Shown: positions 8,389 to 16,262 of the stretch, piece after piece
How the letters are laid out: each line of letters begins with the position of its first letter
How positions within the stretch are numbered: the first letter of the stretch is position 1
From: Clostridiales bacterium
GTDB taxonomy: Bacteria; Bacillota; Clostridia; Christensenellales; Aristaeellaceae
DNA: 64,000 bases
Reading direction: 5' to 3'
NCBI GenBank assembly: GCA_015056145.1
Contig: SVGY01000006.1
Coordinates: forward strand, 1-64,000
Translations under genes and position numbers: made by a program
Notes under the pieces: model-generated
Told to the model about the DNA's origin: nothing
The model's database searches: none
The model's input: only the letters and a program-made list of their open reading frames with translations

Positions 8389-8844
8389 TTACTGGATTTC
8401 GATATCGCTGGTGCAGTGGGGGCACTTGACGGCTTCCTTGTCCACTTCACCCTTGCAGAAGGGGCACTTGCGGGGTTCTTCCTTGGGAGCCTCTTCCTTC
8501 TTGGGCAGGATCTTGCTCATCAGCTTTACAATGAGGAATACGCAGAAGGCGATGATGAGGAAGTTGAACACGTTCTGCAGGAATGCGCCATAGTTCAGGG
8601 TGCCCACGCCGGCAGCCTTGGCGGCTTCGATGGAGGCGTATTCGCCGAACTTCAGGTTAAGAGGAATGAACAGGCCGCTGAGGTTTACACCGCCGGTGAT
8701 CAGACCGATCACGGGCATCAGCAGGTCGTTAACAACAGAGGATACGATGGTGGAGAAGGCTCCGCCGATCATAACACCGACTGCCAGCTCCAGAATATTG
8801 CCCCGGGAGCAGAATTCCTTGAATTCATTGATAAGCTTTTTCAT
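8389..8844 (-). CDS. mscL: Large-conductance mechanosensitive channel with C-terminal zinc ribbon
   Basis: 151 residues. The first helix RGNILELAVGVMIGGAF and the second helix FNFLIIAFCVFLIVKLM are the pore and lipid-facing helices of MscL, which opens under membrane tension to release solutes. After a charged linker the protein ends in a CPFC...CPHC zinc-ribbon (about residues 130-145), a tail seen in some Firmicutes MscL and absent from the E. coli protein. The start is the ATG at 8844 preceded by GGAAGG; an upstream in-frame ATG overlaps the promoter. Monocistronic, with its own consensus promoter and terminator. Confidence 0.95.
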   Translation of the reverse strand: MKKLINEFKEFCSRGNILELAVGVMIGGAFSTIVSSVVNDLLMPVIGLITGGVNLSGLFIPLNLKFGEYASIEAAKAAGVGTLNYGAFLQNVFNFLIIAFCVFLIVKLMSKILPKKEEAPKEEPRKCPFCKGEVDKEAVKCPHCTSDIEIQ

Positions 8845-8894
8845 GAGAAAGACCTTCCTTTTTCTCTTTATCTGGGGATAAACCGTCATGGTTT

Positions 8895-8923
8895 ATTATA
8901 AAAAACTGCTTTTGCCTTGTCAA
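8895..8923 (-). promoter_or_regulatory. Promoter of mscL
   Basis: TTGACA (8923-8918) and TATAAT (8900-8895), both perfect, 17-base spacer. Confidence 0.92.
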
Positions 8924-8949
8924 GGCGAAGGGCCAGATTTGTTCCCGGT

Positions 8950-8978
8950 TTGACAGTCCTCCTCCCCCGTGCTATACT
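8950..8978 (+). promoter_or_regulatory. Promoter of the PHP-domain phosphatase gene
   Basis: TTGACA (8950-8955), TATACT (8973-8978), 17-base spacer; divergent from the mscL promoter, with 26 bases between the two -35 boxes. Confidence 0.9.
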
Positions 8979-9017
8979 CCCCTTGCCCCATGCGGGCCCT
9001 GAGGAGGTGCCTATACT

Positions 9018-9869
9018 TTGAACTTTGCATCCTGCGCCCACAGCCATACCACTTACTGTGATGGAAAAAGCACGCCGGAGGAAATGCTGGCGGCTGCCCG
9101 GGAACTTGGCTTTGTAAGCCTCGGCTTTTCCGGCCATGCTTATCAGGCCTTCGACCCGGATTATTCCATGAGCCTGGAAACCCAGCAGCAATACAAAACC
9201 CATCTGCGCCAGCTGCAGAGGCAATGCTTTGATACCAAAGGCAGCCCCCGCATCTGGGTGGGGCTTGAGGAAGACGGCCTTGCGCCCCATGGCCAGCGCA
9301 TGAGAAACCGTCAGGATTTTGATTACATTGTGGTTTCCACCCATTACCTCACCACGGATTTTGAGGGACGCTCCGTCTATGTGGACGGCGAGCCTCAATT
9401 GCTTCGCCGCTATGTGGACAAAGTGCTGGACGGCGATATGCTGGCCATGGTGCGCCAATACTACGACCTGCATGTGGCGGCGCTGCTTTCCGCAAAGGTA
9501 GATATCATCGGGCATTTTGACCTTGTGCGCAAATTTGCCATCTCCCATCAGCTTTTTGACGAGACCAGCCCCGCATACCGCCACCTTGCCCTGGACGCTC
9601 TGGAGCGTGCCTTCCCCTGCGGCGGCGTTTTGGAGATCAACACCGGCGCCATGGCACGAGGCCGCCGGGAAGACCCATACCCCACCCAGGAGCTGCTGGG
9701 AGCTTGGCGGGAAATGGGCGGCAACATTACGATCACCTCGGATTGTCATGAGGCCTCCAAGCTGGACTACGGCTACGATGCTGCTATCCAGCTTGCCAAG
9801 AACAGCGGGTTTACAAAGGCGCTGCGGCTGGGTAGGAAGAGGGAGTTGTTTGAAGAGGTTGATTTGTAA
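9018..9869 (+). CDS. hisK: PHP-domain histidinol-phosphatase
   Basis: 283 residues; a metal-dependent phosphoesterase of the PHP family, most like HisK/HisJ, which removes phosphate from L-histidinol phosphate in histidine synthesis. Metal-binding motifs are visible: AHSHTTYCDG near the start, GFSGH, GLEEDG, STHYL, GHFDLVRK, and the late TSDCHEA. The start is TTG at 9018, supported by GAGGAGGTG 9 bases upstream and the transcription start implied by the promoter. No other his gene is near. A role as a different PHP phosphatase is possible, as families overlap. Confidence 0.85.
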   Translation: MNFASCAHSHTTYCDGKSTPEEMLAAARELGFVSLGFSGHAYQAFDPDYSMSLETQQQYKTHLRQLQRQCFDTKGSPRIWVGLEEDGLAPHGQRMRNRQDFDYIVVSTHYLTTDFEGRSVYVDGEPQLLRRYVDKVLDGDMLAMVRQYYDLHVAALLSAKVDIIGHFDLVRKFAISHQLFDETSPAYRHLALDALERAFPCGGVLEINTGAMARGRREDPYPTQELLGAWREMGGNITITSDCHEASKLDYGYDAAIQLAKNSGFTKALRLGRKRELFEEVDL

Positions 9870-9956
9870 ACCTTTGTTTATCAGATCCACGATTTGTTTT
9901 CTGAAAACCCCCAAAAAAACGACTTTGTGCGAAAAGGAAAGCGGCGACTGTGATGT

Positions 9957-10020
9957 CCTTCCTACGCCGAGCAATGCGCCATCGAAAACGGTATTCTCTA
10001 CATTGCCCAGCAAATCGTAA
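9957..10020 (+). pseudogene. Decayed 3' tail of a BspA-type LRR gene
   Basis: The stretch CTACGCCGAGCAATGCGCC followed by ATCGAAAACGG repeats almost exactly the end of the intact LRR gene at 11801-11833 (SYAEQxAIEN). After that the frame diverges and the stop is shifted. It is followed, as in the intact gene, by a CCGCCGTG-type terminator. The rest of the region 9870-10182 holds no gene I can support, only this remnant, the terminator and the promoter of the next gene. Confidence 0.75.
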
Positions 10021-10030
10021 AAATCTTTCC

Positions 10031-10066
10031 GCCGTGCGGCAGCCCTCCGCTGCTGTGCGGCTTTTT
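10031..10066 (+). terminator. Terminator left behind the LRR remnant
   Basis: A 13-bp stem (GCCGTGCGGCAGC with GCTGCTGTGCGGC, three G-U pairs) followed by TTTTT. It resembles in position and sequence the terminator after the intact LRR gene. Confidence 0.85.
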
Positions 10067-10087
10067 GTGGATTTTTTGCATAAACGT

Positions 10088-10115
10088 TTGACATAAAATA
10101 TATTGGGAGTATAAT
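10088..10115 (+). promoter_or_regulatory. Promoter of the LRR gene
   Basis: TTGACA (10088-10093), TATAAT (10110-10115), 16-base spacer, in a markedly A+T-rich leader. Confidence 0.85.
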
Positions 10116-10182
10116 AAAGATAATAGTTGAATAAAAAACTAAAAAATACATTACATTATAATATAAGAAAGGAAGAAATTGC

Positions 10183-11856
10183 ATGAAAAAGAAGTTGGCT
10201 GCTATACTATCCCTCTTGACGATCGCGATGATCCTGCTGACAGGATTTGTTAAAATGCCGAAAGCGGAGGCGGAAGTAACGGAATCAGAAGTTTATTCTG
10301 AAAACGGCTATTCTTATATCGTGCTGAAGGACGGCACGGCGGAGATCGTCGGCTATGATGGTTCTTTGACCGATGAGATCATAATTCCCGATACCCTTGG
10401 CGGGAAGAACGTGACGAGTATCGGTGATGGTGCTTTTAAAAAACGGATTAAAGTAACGATCATTATTCCTGACTCGGTTGTTTCCCTCAAAGGCAATCCT
10501 TTCCATAATGAAGATGGCGAGAATGTGCATCAGCCGTTTGTTCAAGTTTCCGACTCGCATCCTACGCTTAAAGTGGTAGATGGCGTGCTGTTCGACACAA
10601 AAGAAAATCGACTGGTGTCCTATCCTAGCCGTTTAAAGGGTTCCCAATATGATATTCCGGAAGGAACAAAGATCATTGGTGATTATGCTTTCGGCGACGC
10701 CGAAATTGAAAGCCTCTATATTCCGGACAGCGTTACGACCATTGGAAATTTTGCTTTTGCTAAATGTGATTTAGATAGTATTTTTATTCCGGATGGCGTT
10801 ACCAATATCGGCAATAATCCGTTCCTTTCTTTCGATGATACGGATTGCATTCAGTTTACCGCTTCCCATCCCACACTTACGGTAAAAGACGGCGTTTTGT
10901 TTGATAAAAATGAGAAACGGCTTATTTGGCATCCAAAAGAATTAGATAATACTACCTACACAGTTCCGGAGGGAACAAAAATTATCGGTGGTGGCGCATT
11001 CGAAAATTGTTATCCATCACTTGAAAATCTCATCCTTCCAGATAGCATAATAAACATCGGTGATCGTGCATTTCGCAGATGTAATTTTTCGACCATCATT
11101 ATTCCCGAAAAAGTAGAAACGATAGGGAATTGTGCGTTTGCTTACTGTTCTAAGCTGGAAAGTGTTACCATTCCGGACAGCGTGACATATCTTGGCGCTG
11201 GAGCGTTTGACAACTGTGAGTCCTTAACAAGCGTTGCTATTAATGGAAATGTGAAATCCATCGAAGAAAGAGCATTCGCATATTGCTACAACCTGGAAAC
11301 CGTCAATATTCCTGACGGTGTAACAAGCATTGGAAATAGTGCCTTTTACTTCTGCAATTCACTTAAAAGCATCACCATTCCGGATAGTGTAACCTCTATC
11401 GGTTATTCCGCCTTCACTTACTGCGTTTCACTTAAAAGCATCACCATTCCGGATAGTGTAACCTCTATCGGTCGTGGCGCATTTAGCGGCTGCGAATCAC
11501 TAGAAAGCATCACCATTCCGGATAGTGTAACCTCTATCGGTGATTACGCCTTCCAAAGCTGCGAATCACTAGAAAGCCTCACCATTCCGGATAGTGTAAC
11601 CTCTATCGGTGATGACACCTTCCGCAACTGCGAATCACTAGAAAGCATCACCATTCCGGATAGTGTAACCTCTATCGGTGATGAGGCCTTCAGCTGGTGC
11701 AGTTCACTAGAAAGCCTCACCATTCCAAAAAGTGTAACCTCTATCGGTAATGGCGCCTTCTCCTACTGTTCCGACCTCACCCTATCCGTCCATCCCGGCT
11801 CCTACGCCGAGCAATACGCCATCGAAAACGAACTTTCCTATCAGGTCATCCAGTAA
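10183..11856 (+). CDS. BspA-type leucine-rich-repeat surface protein (LRR_5)
   Basis: 557 residues. A signal peptide (KKLAAILSLLTIAMILLTGF) is followed by about eighteen LRR_5 repeats of the form SLxSITIPDSVTSIGxxAFxxC. Two longer insertions (about residues 108-150 and 225-265) carry the motif HPTLxVxDGVLFD. No LPXTG or other anchor is present. Family members are secreted adhesins or host-interaction proteins of gut and oral bacteria. The six most C-terminal repeats are encoded by nearly identical 69-base units. Codon use is richer in A and T than the neighbours, and a decayed copy of the tail lies upstream, which suggests transfer or local duplication. Confidence 0.9.
   Translation: MKKKLAAILSLLTIAMILLTGFVKMPKAEAEVTESEVYSENGYSYIVLKDGTAEIVGYDGSLTDEIIIPDTLGGKNVTSIGDGAFKKRIKVTIIIPDSVVSLKGNPFHNEDGENVHQPFVQVSDSHPTLKVVDGVLFDTKENRLVSYPSRLKGSQYDIPEGTKIIGDYAFGDAEIESLYIPDSVTTIGNFAFAKCDLDSIFIPDGVTNIGNNPFLSFDDTDCIQFTASHPTLTVKDGVLFDKNEKRLIWHPKELDNTTYTVPEGTKIIGGGAFENCYPSLENLILPDSIINIGDRAFRRCNFSTIIIPEKVETIGNCAFAYCSKLESVTIPDSVTYLGAGAFDNCESLTSVAINGNVKSIEERAFAYCYNLETVNIPDGVTSIGNSAFYFCNSLKSITIPDSVTSIGYSAFTYCVSLKSITIPDSVTSIGRGAFSGCESLESITIPDSVTSIGDYAFQSCESLESLTIPDSVTSIGDDTFRNCESLESITIPDSVTSIGDEAFSWCSSLESLTIPKSVTSIGNGAFSYCSDLTLSVHPGSYAEQYAIENELSYQVIQ
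11362..11775 (+). repeat. Six tandem 69-base repeats inside the LRR gene
   Basis: Units start at 11362, 11431, 11500, 11569, 11638 and 11707. About 40 bases per unit are almost identical (they encode SITIPDSVTSIG); the other 29 vary. The unit encodes one 23-residue LRR, so slippage changes the number of repeats without shifting the frame. Confidence 0.93.
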
Positions 11857-11871
11857 ACCTCAAAATCCTTC

Positions 11872-11912
11872 CCGCCGTGAAGCCGCACTCCGCTGCCTCA
11901 CGGCGGTTTTTT
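11872..11912 (+). terminator. Terminator of the LRR gene
   Basis: CCGCCGTGA (11872-11880) pairs with TCACGGCGG (11898-11906), then six T. Confidence 0.93.
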
Positions 11913-11935
11913 GTTGCTGCTCCCATTCCAAAACA

Positions 11936-11964
11936 TTGACAGTTCGGGCTGTTTCTCCTATAAT
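11936..11964 (+). promoter_or_regulatory. Promoter of alaS
   Basis: TTGACA (11936-11941) and TATAAT (11959-11964), both perfect, 17-base spacer. The leader to the start codon is only about 55 bases, too short for a T-box. Confidence 0.92.
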
Positions 11965-12026
11965 ATTTTTTTGTGGAACCGCTTCGGCGGATGTGCCACC
12001 AAAGCTGAAAAACAGGAGCGAATCTT

Positions 12027-14021
12027 ATGAAGACTTATCATTCCGCCGAATTGCGCACCATGTTCCAGAAGTTCTTTCAGGATCACGGTCATGCTATGAT
12101 CTCCGGTGCTTCCGTTATTCCGGAAAACGATCCTACCGTGCTGTTCACCACCGCCGGTATGCATCCGCTGGTTCCCTACCTCATGGGTCAAAAGCATCCT
12201 GCCGGCACTCGCCTGACTGACGTGCAGAAGTGCATCCGCACCGGCGATATCGAGGATGTTGGCGACGCCAGCCATTGCACCTTCTTTGAAATGCTGGGCA
12301 ACTGGTCCCTGGGCGATTACTTCAAGCAGGAAATGATCCCCTGGAGCTGGGAATTCCTCACCAGTGAAAAGTATCTGGGCCTGCCCAAGGAAAAGCTGGC
12401 CTTCTCCGTGTTTGCCGGCGATGAGGATTGCCCTCGTGATGAGGAATCCGCTCAGCTGTGGCGTGATTGCGGCGCTCTGCCGGATCATATCTTCTTCCTG
12501 CCCAAGGAAAACAACTGGTGGGGTCCTGCCGGTCTGACCGGCCCCTGCGGTCCCGACACCGAAATGTTCATCATCACCGATAAGGAGCCCTGCGGCCCCG
12601 ATTGCTCTCCTGCCTGCTCCTGCGGCCGTTACCTGGAAATCTGGAACGACGTGTTCATGCAGTACAACAAGCAGCAGGACGGTACCTTTGTCCCCCTGAG
12701 CCAGAAGAACGTGGATACCGGCATGGGTCTGGAGCGTACCATCTGCGTGCTCAACGGCAAAAAGAGCGTTTACGAAACCGACCTTTTCGAGCGCATCCTT
12801 GCCAAGATCGCCGAGCTTTCCGGCAAGACCTACGGCAGCGATGAGGAGACCACCAAGGCCTTCCGTATCATCAGCGACCATATGCGCACCTCCACCTTCA
12901 TCATGGGCGACGACCGTGGCGTAAGCCCCGCCAACGTTGACCAGGGTTATGTGCTTCGCCGCCTGATCCGCCGCGCTGTGCGTTACGGCATGGCCATCGG
13001 TATGCCTGAAGGCTTCACCGGCGAGATCGCCAAGGTGATCATCGACCAGTACCAGGATGTATATCCCGAACTCAAGCGCAACGAAGGCTTTGTGCTGGAG
13101 CAGCTGTCTCTGGAAGAAGGCCGCTTTGCAAAGACCCTGCGTCAGGGCGAAAAGGAATTTGACAAGTTCTACAACAACGTAAAGAACACCAAGGCTCTGC
13201 TGGAGAGCATCCTTGCCGCCGAGGACAGCGTGGCCCTGGCCCAGGAGCTGGCCCAGACCAAGAAGCTGCGTCCCTCTCCCGACATGATGCCCATCATCGA
13301 GGCTGCCAAGGCTGGCGATAAGGATGCCCTCGCCGCCGCCGTGAACGCCCGTATGGAAAACCTGTCCGTCATGGACGGCCGCAGCGCCTTCAAGCTGTAC
13401 GACACCTTCGGCTTCCCCATCGAAATGACCATGGAGCTGGCCGCCGAAAAGGGCCTCACCGTGGATGAAGCCGCCTTCGCCGAGCGCTTCAAGCAGCATC
13501 AGGCCACCTCTCAGGCTGGTTCCGAGCAGCGCTTCAAGGGCGGTCTTGCTGACCACAGCGCCCAGACTGCCCGCCTGCATACCGCCACCCATCTGCTGCA
13601 TGCCGCCCTGCGCAAGGTTCTGGGCGACGAAGTGGCTCAGAAGGGCTCCAACATTACCGCCGAGCGTCTCCGCTTCGACTTCTCCTTCGGCCGCAAGATG
13701 ACCGCCGAGGAGATCGCCGAGGTCGAAAAGCTCGTCAACGAAGCCATCCAGGCAGCCGCCACCGTCACCTGCAATGAAATGACCGTTGCCGAGGCTAAGG
13801 AGCAGGGCGCCATCGGCCTGTTCGAGAGCAAATACGGCGAGCAGGTCAAGGTGTATACCATGGGCCAGTTCAGCAAGGAAATCTGCGGCGGCCCCCATGC
13901 CGTGAATACCGGCGACCTCAAGAGCTTCAAGATCAAGAAGGAAGAAAGCAGCTCCGCCGGCGTGCGCCGCATCAAGGCCGTTATCGGCACCAAGGCCGAA
14001 GACGAAAGCGAAACCCTGTAA
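12027..14021 (+). CDS. alaS: Alanyl-tRNA synthetase, compact form lacking the C-terminal domain
   Basis: 664 residues against about 870 for the common enzyme. The class II catalytic core is complete (motif 2 region SHCTFFEMLGNWSLGDYF, motif 3 region TGMGLERT), as is the editing domain with its zinc motif H518-x3-H522 and C620-GGP-H624 (HTATHLLH and CGGPH). The protein ends right after SSSAGVRRIKAVI, so the coiled coil and C-Ala/DHHA1 domain are missing. The last residues end cleanly before a terminator, so this is not a frameshift. Such short AlaRS forms exist in some lineages; here it should charge tRNA-Ala and still edit Ser/Gly mischarging. It has its own promoter and no T-box. Confidence 0.93.
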   Translation: MKTYHSAELRTMFQKFFQDHGHAMISGASVIPENDPTVLFTTAGMHPLVPYLMGQKHPAGTRLTDVQKCIRTGDIEDVGDASHCTFFEMLGNWSLGDYFKQEMIPWSWEFLTSEKYLGLPKEKLAFSVFAGDEDCPRDEESAQLWRDCGALPDHIFFLPKENNWWGPAGLTGPCGPDTEMFIITDKEPCGPDCSPACSCGRYLEIWNDVFMQYNKQQDGTFVPLSQKNVDTGMGLERTICVLNGKKSVYETDLFERILAKIAELSGKTYGSDEETTKAFRIISDHMRTSTFIMGDDRGVSPANVDQGYVLRRLIRRAVRYGMAIGMPEGFTGEIAKVIIDQYQDVYPELKRNEGFVLEQLSLEEGRFAKTLRQGEKEFDKFYNNVKNTKALLESILAAEDSVALAQELAQTKKLRPSPDMMPIIEAAKAGDKDALAAAVNARMENLSVMDGRSAFKLYDTFGFPIEMTMELAAEKGLTVDEAAFAERFKQHQATSQAGSEQRFKGGLADHSAQTARLHTATHLLHAALRKVLGDEVAQKGSNITAERLRFDFSFGRKMTAEEIAEVEKLVNEAIQAAATVTCNEMTVAEAKEQGAIGLFESKYGEQVKVYTMGQFSKEICGGPHAVNTGDLKSFKIKKEESSSAGVRRIKAVIGTKAEDESETL

Positions 14022-14028
14022 AAATTCC

Positions 14029-14062
14029 AGCGCAGGCATGGAGCGTCATGCCTGCGCTTTTG
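14029..14062 (+). terminator. Terminator of alaS
   Basis: Perfect 12-bp stem AGCGCAGGCATG (14029-14040) with CATGCCTGCGCT (14047-14058), then TTTT. Confidence 0.92.
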
Positions 14063-14106
14063 GCTTTATTCCAGTTTCCGATCATTCATCAAGGAGGCTA
14101 ACGCCC

Positions 14107-14721
14107 ATGAAAAAAGTTTCTCTTCTTCTTGCTGCACTGCTTGTTGTGCTGTGCATGATGCCTGCCGCTTCCCTTGCCGAGAACCTTATCTTTGGCGATA
14201 TCGACGGCGAAGTGCTTGATTTTGACGCCTTTACCCTGACCCTTTCCAATGGCGATATTTGCCAGATGGGCGAAAAGCAGCACGGTGCGCTTTGGGCTAC
14301 TATCTATCCCGAGTATGATCCCAGTTCCCAAACCCATCCCAATATGAACATTATCTGGTCCATGCTTCCGCTTCTGCCTGAACTCCCCGACAATGAAGCT
14401 GATATGCAGGCCTTCTCTGCCACCACCGCCGAAGACACTGCCGCTCAGGTTGCCGAAATGGGCATTCCCTGCACAGTAATTTCCGCCACTGTTCTGGATA
14501 ATATGGTAATAAACGGCGTGGAATTCCGTGGCATTCAGCATATCTCCAACTGGGATTACACTGAATACAGCCAGGGTGCCATTGGCGAAATGCAGCTGAC
14601 CACCACCCAGTTCTTTGCAGATTTCCCCGAAGGCGGTTACGTTTTCACCCTCACTTCCTATGATGTTCCCCACATGAATGCCATGATGGAAATCCTTGAG
14701 ACCATCATGCCGAAAAACTGA
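14107..14721 (+). CDS. Secreted protein of unknown function, tandem paralogue 1
   Basis: 204 residues. A signal peptide (KKVSLLLAALLVVLCMMP, cleavage near SLA-EN) precedes a mature domain of mixed alpha/beta look with motifs FDAFTLTLSNGDICQMG, then GIPCTVISATVLDN, then NGVEFRGIQHISNWDY. The next gene has the same motif order, so the two are paralogues; the family was not recognised. No lipobox or anchor. AAGGAGG lies 9 bases before the ATG; a longer in-frame ORF from 14038 runs through the alaS terminator and is rejected. It begins 86 bases after alaS. Confidence 0.8.
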   Translation: MKKVSLLLAALLVVLCMMPAASLAENLIFGDIDGEVLDFDAFTLTLSNGDICQMGEKQHGALWATIYPEYDPSSQTHPNMNIIWSMLPLLPELPDNEADMQAFSATTAEDTAAQVAEMGIPCTVISATVLDNMVINGVEFRGIQHISNWDYTEYSQGAIGEMQLTTTQFFADFPEGGYVFTLTSYDVPHMNAMMEILETIMPKN

Positions 14722-14765
14722 TTCTTTCCTTTGCAACCCTCTTCATATCCAGGAGGTAACACCGG

Positions 14766-15377
14766 ATGAAAAAGCTTGCCACCTTGTTTTCCCTTTTCCT
14801 GCTGCTTGCCGGCATGATTCCCACGGCTGCTGCCGCCGGAATCGTGACAGTTCAGGAAGAAGCCTGCGCCCTGGATCTGGACACCTTCACTCTGACCCTG
14901 TCCAGCGGCGACGTCTACCAGACCGGCACCAAGGATGACGCTGCCCTGATGCTTGCCATCATTCCCGCTTATGATCCTTCTGCCCTCTACCAGGGAAGCA
15001 TAAGCGTGTGCTGGCTGGAACCGGACACCTATGCTCTTTTTCCCACCGACGATGACGGTCTTCTTGCCTTTGCCAGTGCCAATGGCAATGATTCCGCCGA
15101 GCAGGTGACCCAGTCCGGCATACCCTGCACCATGCTCTCCTGCCAGGTTCTGGACAACGTGACCATAGACGGCGTGGAATTTATGGTGGTGGAACACATT
15201 TCCCTTTGGGATTATTCCAGCATCACCGGTGGCCAGCTTGGTGAGCTGCAGGTTCGCAGCACGCAGTTCATTGCTTCTTTTGCAGACGGCGGCTATGTCT
15301 TCGCCCTCAATTCCTATTCCGACGAAGAGTATCAATCTCTCCTGTCCGTAATGAACACCTTCGACCTGAAAGACTGA
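14766..15377 (+). CDS. Secreted protein of unknown function, tandem paralogue 2
   Basis: 203 residues; signal peptide (KKLATLFSLFLLLAGMIP, cleavage near AAA-G). Shared motifs with the preceding protein: LDTFTLTLSSGDVYQTG, AAxxxAIIPAYDP, GIPCTMLSCQVLDN and DGVEFMVVEHISLWDY. The conserved single cysteine in IPC is kept in both. Function unknown. AGGAGG precedes the ATG and the gene starts 45 bases after its paralogue, so they are probably one operon closed by the terminator at 15391. Confidence 0.8.
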   Translation: MKKLATLFSLFLLLAGMIPTAAAAGIVTVQEEACALDLDTFTLTLSSGDVYQTGTKDDAALMLAIIPAYDPSALYQGSISVCWLEPDTYALFPTDDDGLLAFASANGNDSAEQVTQSGIPCTMLSCQVLDNVTIDGVEFMVVEHISLWDYSSITGGQLGELQVRSTQFIASFADGGYVFALNSYSDEEYQSLLSVMNTFDLKD

Positions 15378-15390
15378 CCACATTCACATA

Positions 15391-15435
15391 ACAGCGCCCC
15401 TTCACAGCCATGCTGCAGAAGGGACGCTGTTTTTC
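15391..15435 (+). terminator. Terminator after the tandem secreted pair
   Basis: ACAGCG...CGCTGT with an inner CCCTTC/GAAGGG pairing, followed by TTTTTC. Confidence 0.85.
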
Positions 15436-15528
15436 ATATTTTGAAAGTGTAAAAGCTGCCTTCGGATGTTTCACAATCCGGCCTTTCCCGGAAAGCTGGC
15501 CGTTTCAGGCGACCAGGAAGGTCTTAGC

Positions 15529-15729
15529 TTATCCCTTCCCCTTCAGCTTTCTGACCGTCGTATAGGCCAGCACCGGCAAACACAGTAGGCACAGTATGCC
15601 AACCACCCGTACCAGCCAGTCCGGCAGGGCCAGCCAGCCTGCCCCGCCGCATACGCTCACAAGGCCGCACACGCCCAGCACTATCAGCGATATACCCCAC
15701 CAAACCAAATTGCCATCTTTCTTTTTCAT
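15529..15729 (-). CDS. Small two-helix membrane protein, 66 residues
   Basis: The protein has a short basic start, two hydrophobic segments (LVWWGISLIVLGVCGLVSVCG and WLVRVVGILCLLCLPVLAY) and a basic tail (KLKGKG). Function unknown. AAAGGAGGAG stands before the ATG. It is the last gene of the PadR-controlled unit and about 20 bases downstream of the DUF6440 gene, so it is probably co-expressed with it. Confidence 0.7.
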   Translation of the reverse strand: MKKKDGNLVWWGISLIVLGVCGLVSVCGGAGWLALPDWLVRVVGILCLLCLPVLAYTTVRKLKGKG

Positions 15730-15750
15730 GTTTCTCCTCCTTTCGCTGTG

Positions 15751-15933
15751 TCAGCGATTCTCTACCGGGGTAATCACCGGCTTGCCTTCTTTATCCAGGA
15801 GCACGGTCATGCCGCCTGCATATCCGCTGCCGTGAAATACATAGTTTACACCGGTTTCCTTATCCACCCAGATCTCGATATAGCTGATCTTTCCCTGAGT
15901 ATATACTACTTCAAACCGTTCATTCTTTGCCAT
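15751..15933 (-). CDS. DUF6440 family small protein
   Basis: 60 residues with the pattern RFEVVYTQGKISYIEIWVD, KETGVNYVFHGSGYAGG, then LLDKEGKPVI, as in DUF6440 proteins of Firmicutes (function unknown). The start at 15933 is chosen because GAGG lies 9 bases upstream and the conserved block starts here; a longer frame to 15981 adds only a Lys/Arg string. Its first 14 bases overlap the end of the upstream small membrane gene in another frame, which suggests translational coupling. Confidence 0.78.
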   Translation of the reverse strand: MAKNERFEVVYTQGKISYIEIWVDKETGVNYVFHGSGYAGGMTVLLDKEGKPVITPVENR

Positions 15934-16060
15934 TTTCATTTTCCTCTTTCTTTTCATTTTGATTTTTGCTTGCCGGCGCAAGGGCCATTACCACTGCCAC
16001 CGCCACACCCATGGCAATCCACGGCAGGGCAGCCGACAGAAATTCAGACGTCCATGTCAT
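15920..16060 (-). CDS. Very small membrane protein, 46 residues
   Basis: The ATG at 16060 opens a frame of 47 codons ending at TGA 15922-15920. The product has one membrane helix (LPWIAMGVAVAVVMALAPA) and a strongly charged tail rich in Lys, Glu and Asn. AAGGA lies upstream, at a rather long distance. It fits exactly between the two neighbouring small genes, overlapping the DUF6440 start by 14 bases. No family was recognised; support comes from context and the membrane-helix pattern, so it could still be a chance frame. Confidence 0.55.
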   Translation of the reverse strand: MTWTSEFLSAALPWIAMGVAVAVVMALAPASKNQNEKKEENENGKE

Positions 16061-16064
16061 TTAC

Positions 16065-16250
16065 TTATTTCCTTCCATAGCATTTATCCGCTGTTTTACG
16101 GAAACCGATGAAAATGCACACAAGCGCTACAAGTGCAACGATTATTGCGACCCAGTCCGGCATTACCACCACAAAGCGATCCACCACCAGCAGGCATGCC
16201 AGCATCAGCAGGCCGATATAGGTGAAAACAGAGCTTTTTCCCTTCCGCAT
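16065..16250 (-). CDS. Small two-helix membrane protein, 61 residues
   Basis: The start ATG (RKGKSSVFTYIG...) at 16250 has AAGGAG 8 bases upstream; a GTG three codons earlier abuts that site and is unlikely. Two hydrophobic segments follow (FTYIGLLMLACLLVVDRFVVV and WVAIIVALVALVCIFIGF), then a basic tail. Function unknown. It begins 12 bases after the DUF2812 gene. A row of such tiny membrane proteins behind a PadR/DUF2812 pair is typical of envelope-stress or antibiotic-response modules, which is inference. Confidence 0.68.
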   Translation of the reverse strand: MRKGKSSVFTYIGLLMLACLLVVDRFVVVMPDWVAIIVALVALVCIFIGFRKTADKCYGRK

Positions 16251-16262
16251 TTCATTCACTCC

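Noticed and set aside
11965-12026. T-box leader for alaS
   Set aside because: Only about 55 bases lie between the transcription start and the ATG, and no TGGCACCGCG sequence is present.
11958-14039. 693-codon open frame antisense to alaS
   Set aside because: Shadow of a GC-rich conserved gene; only the sense strand has synthetase motifs.
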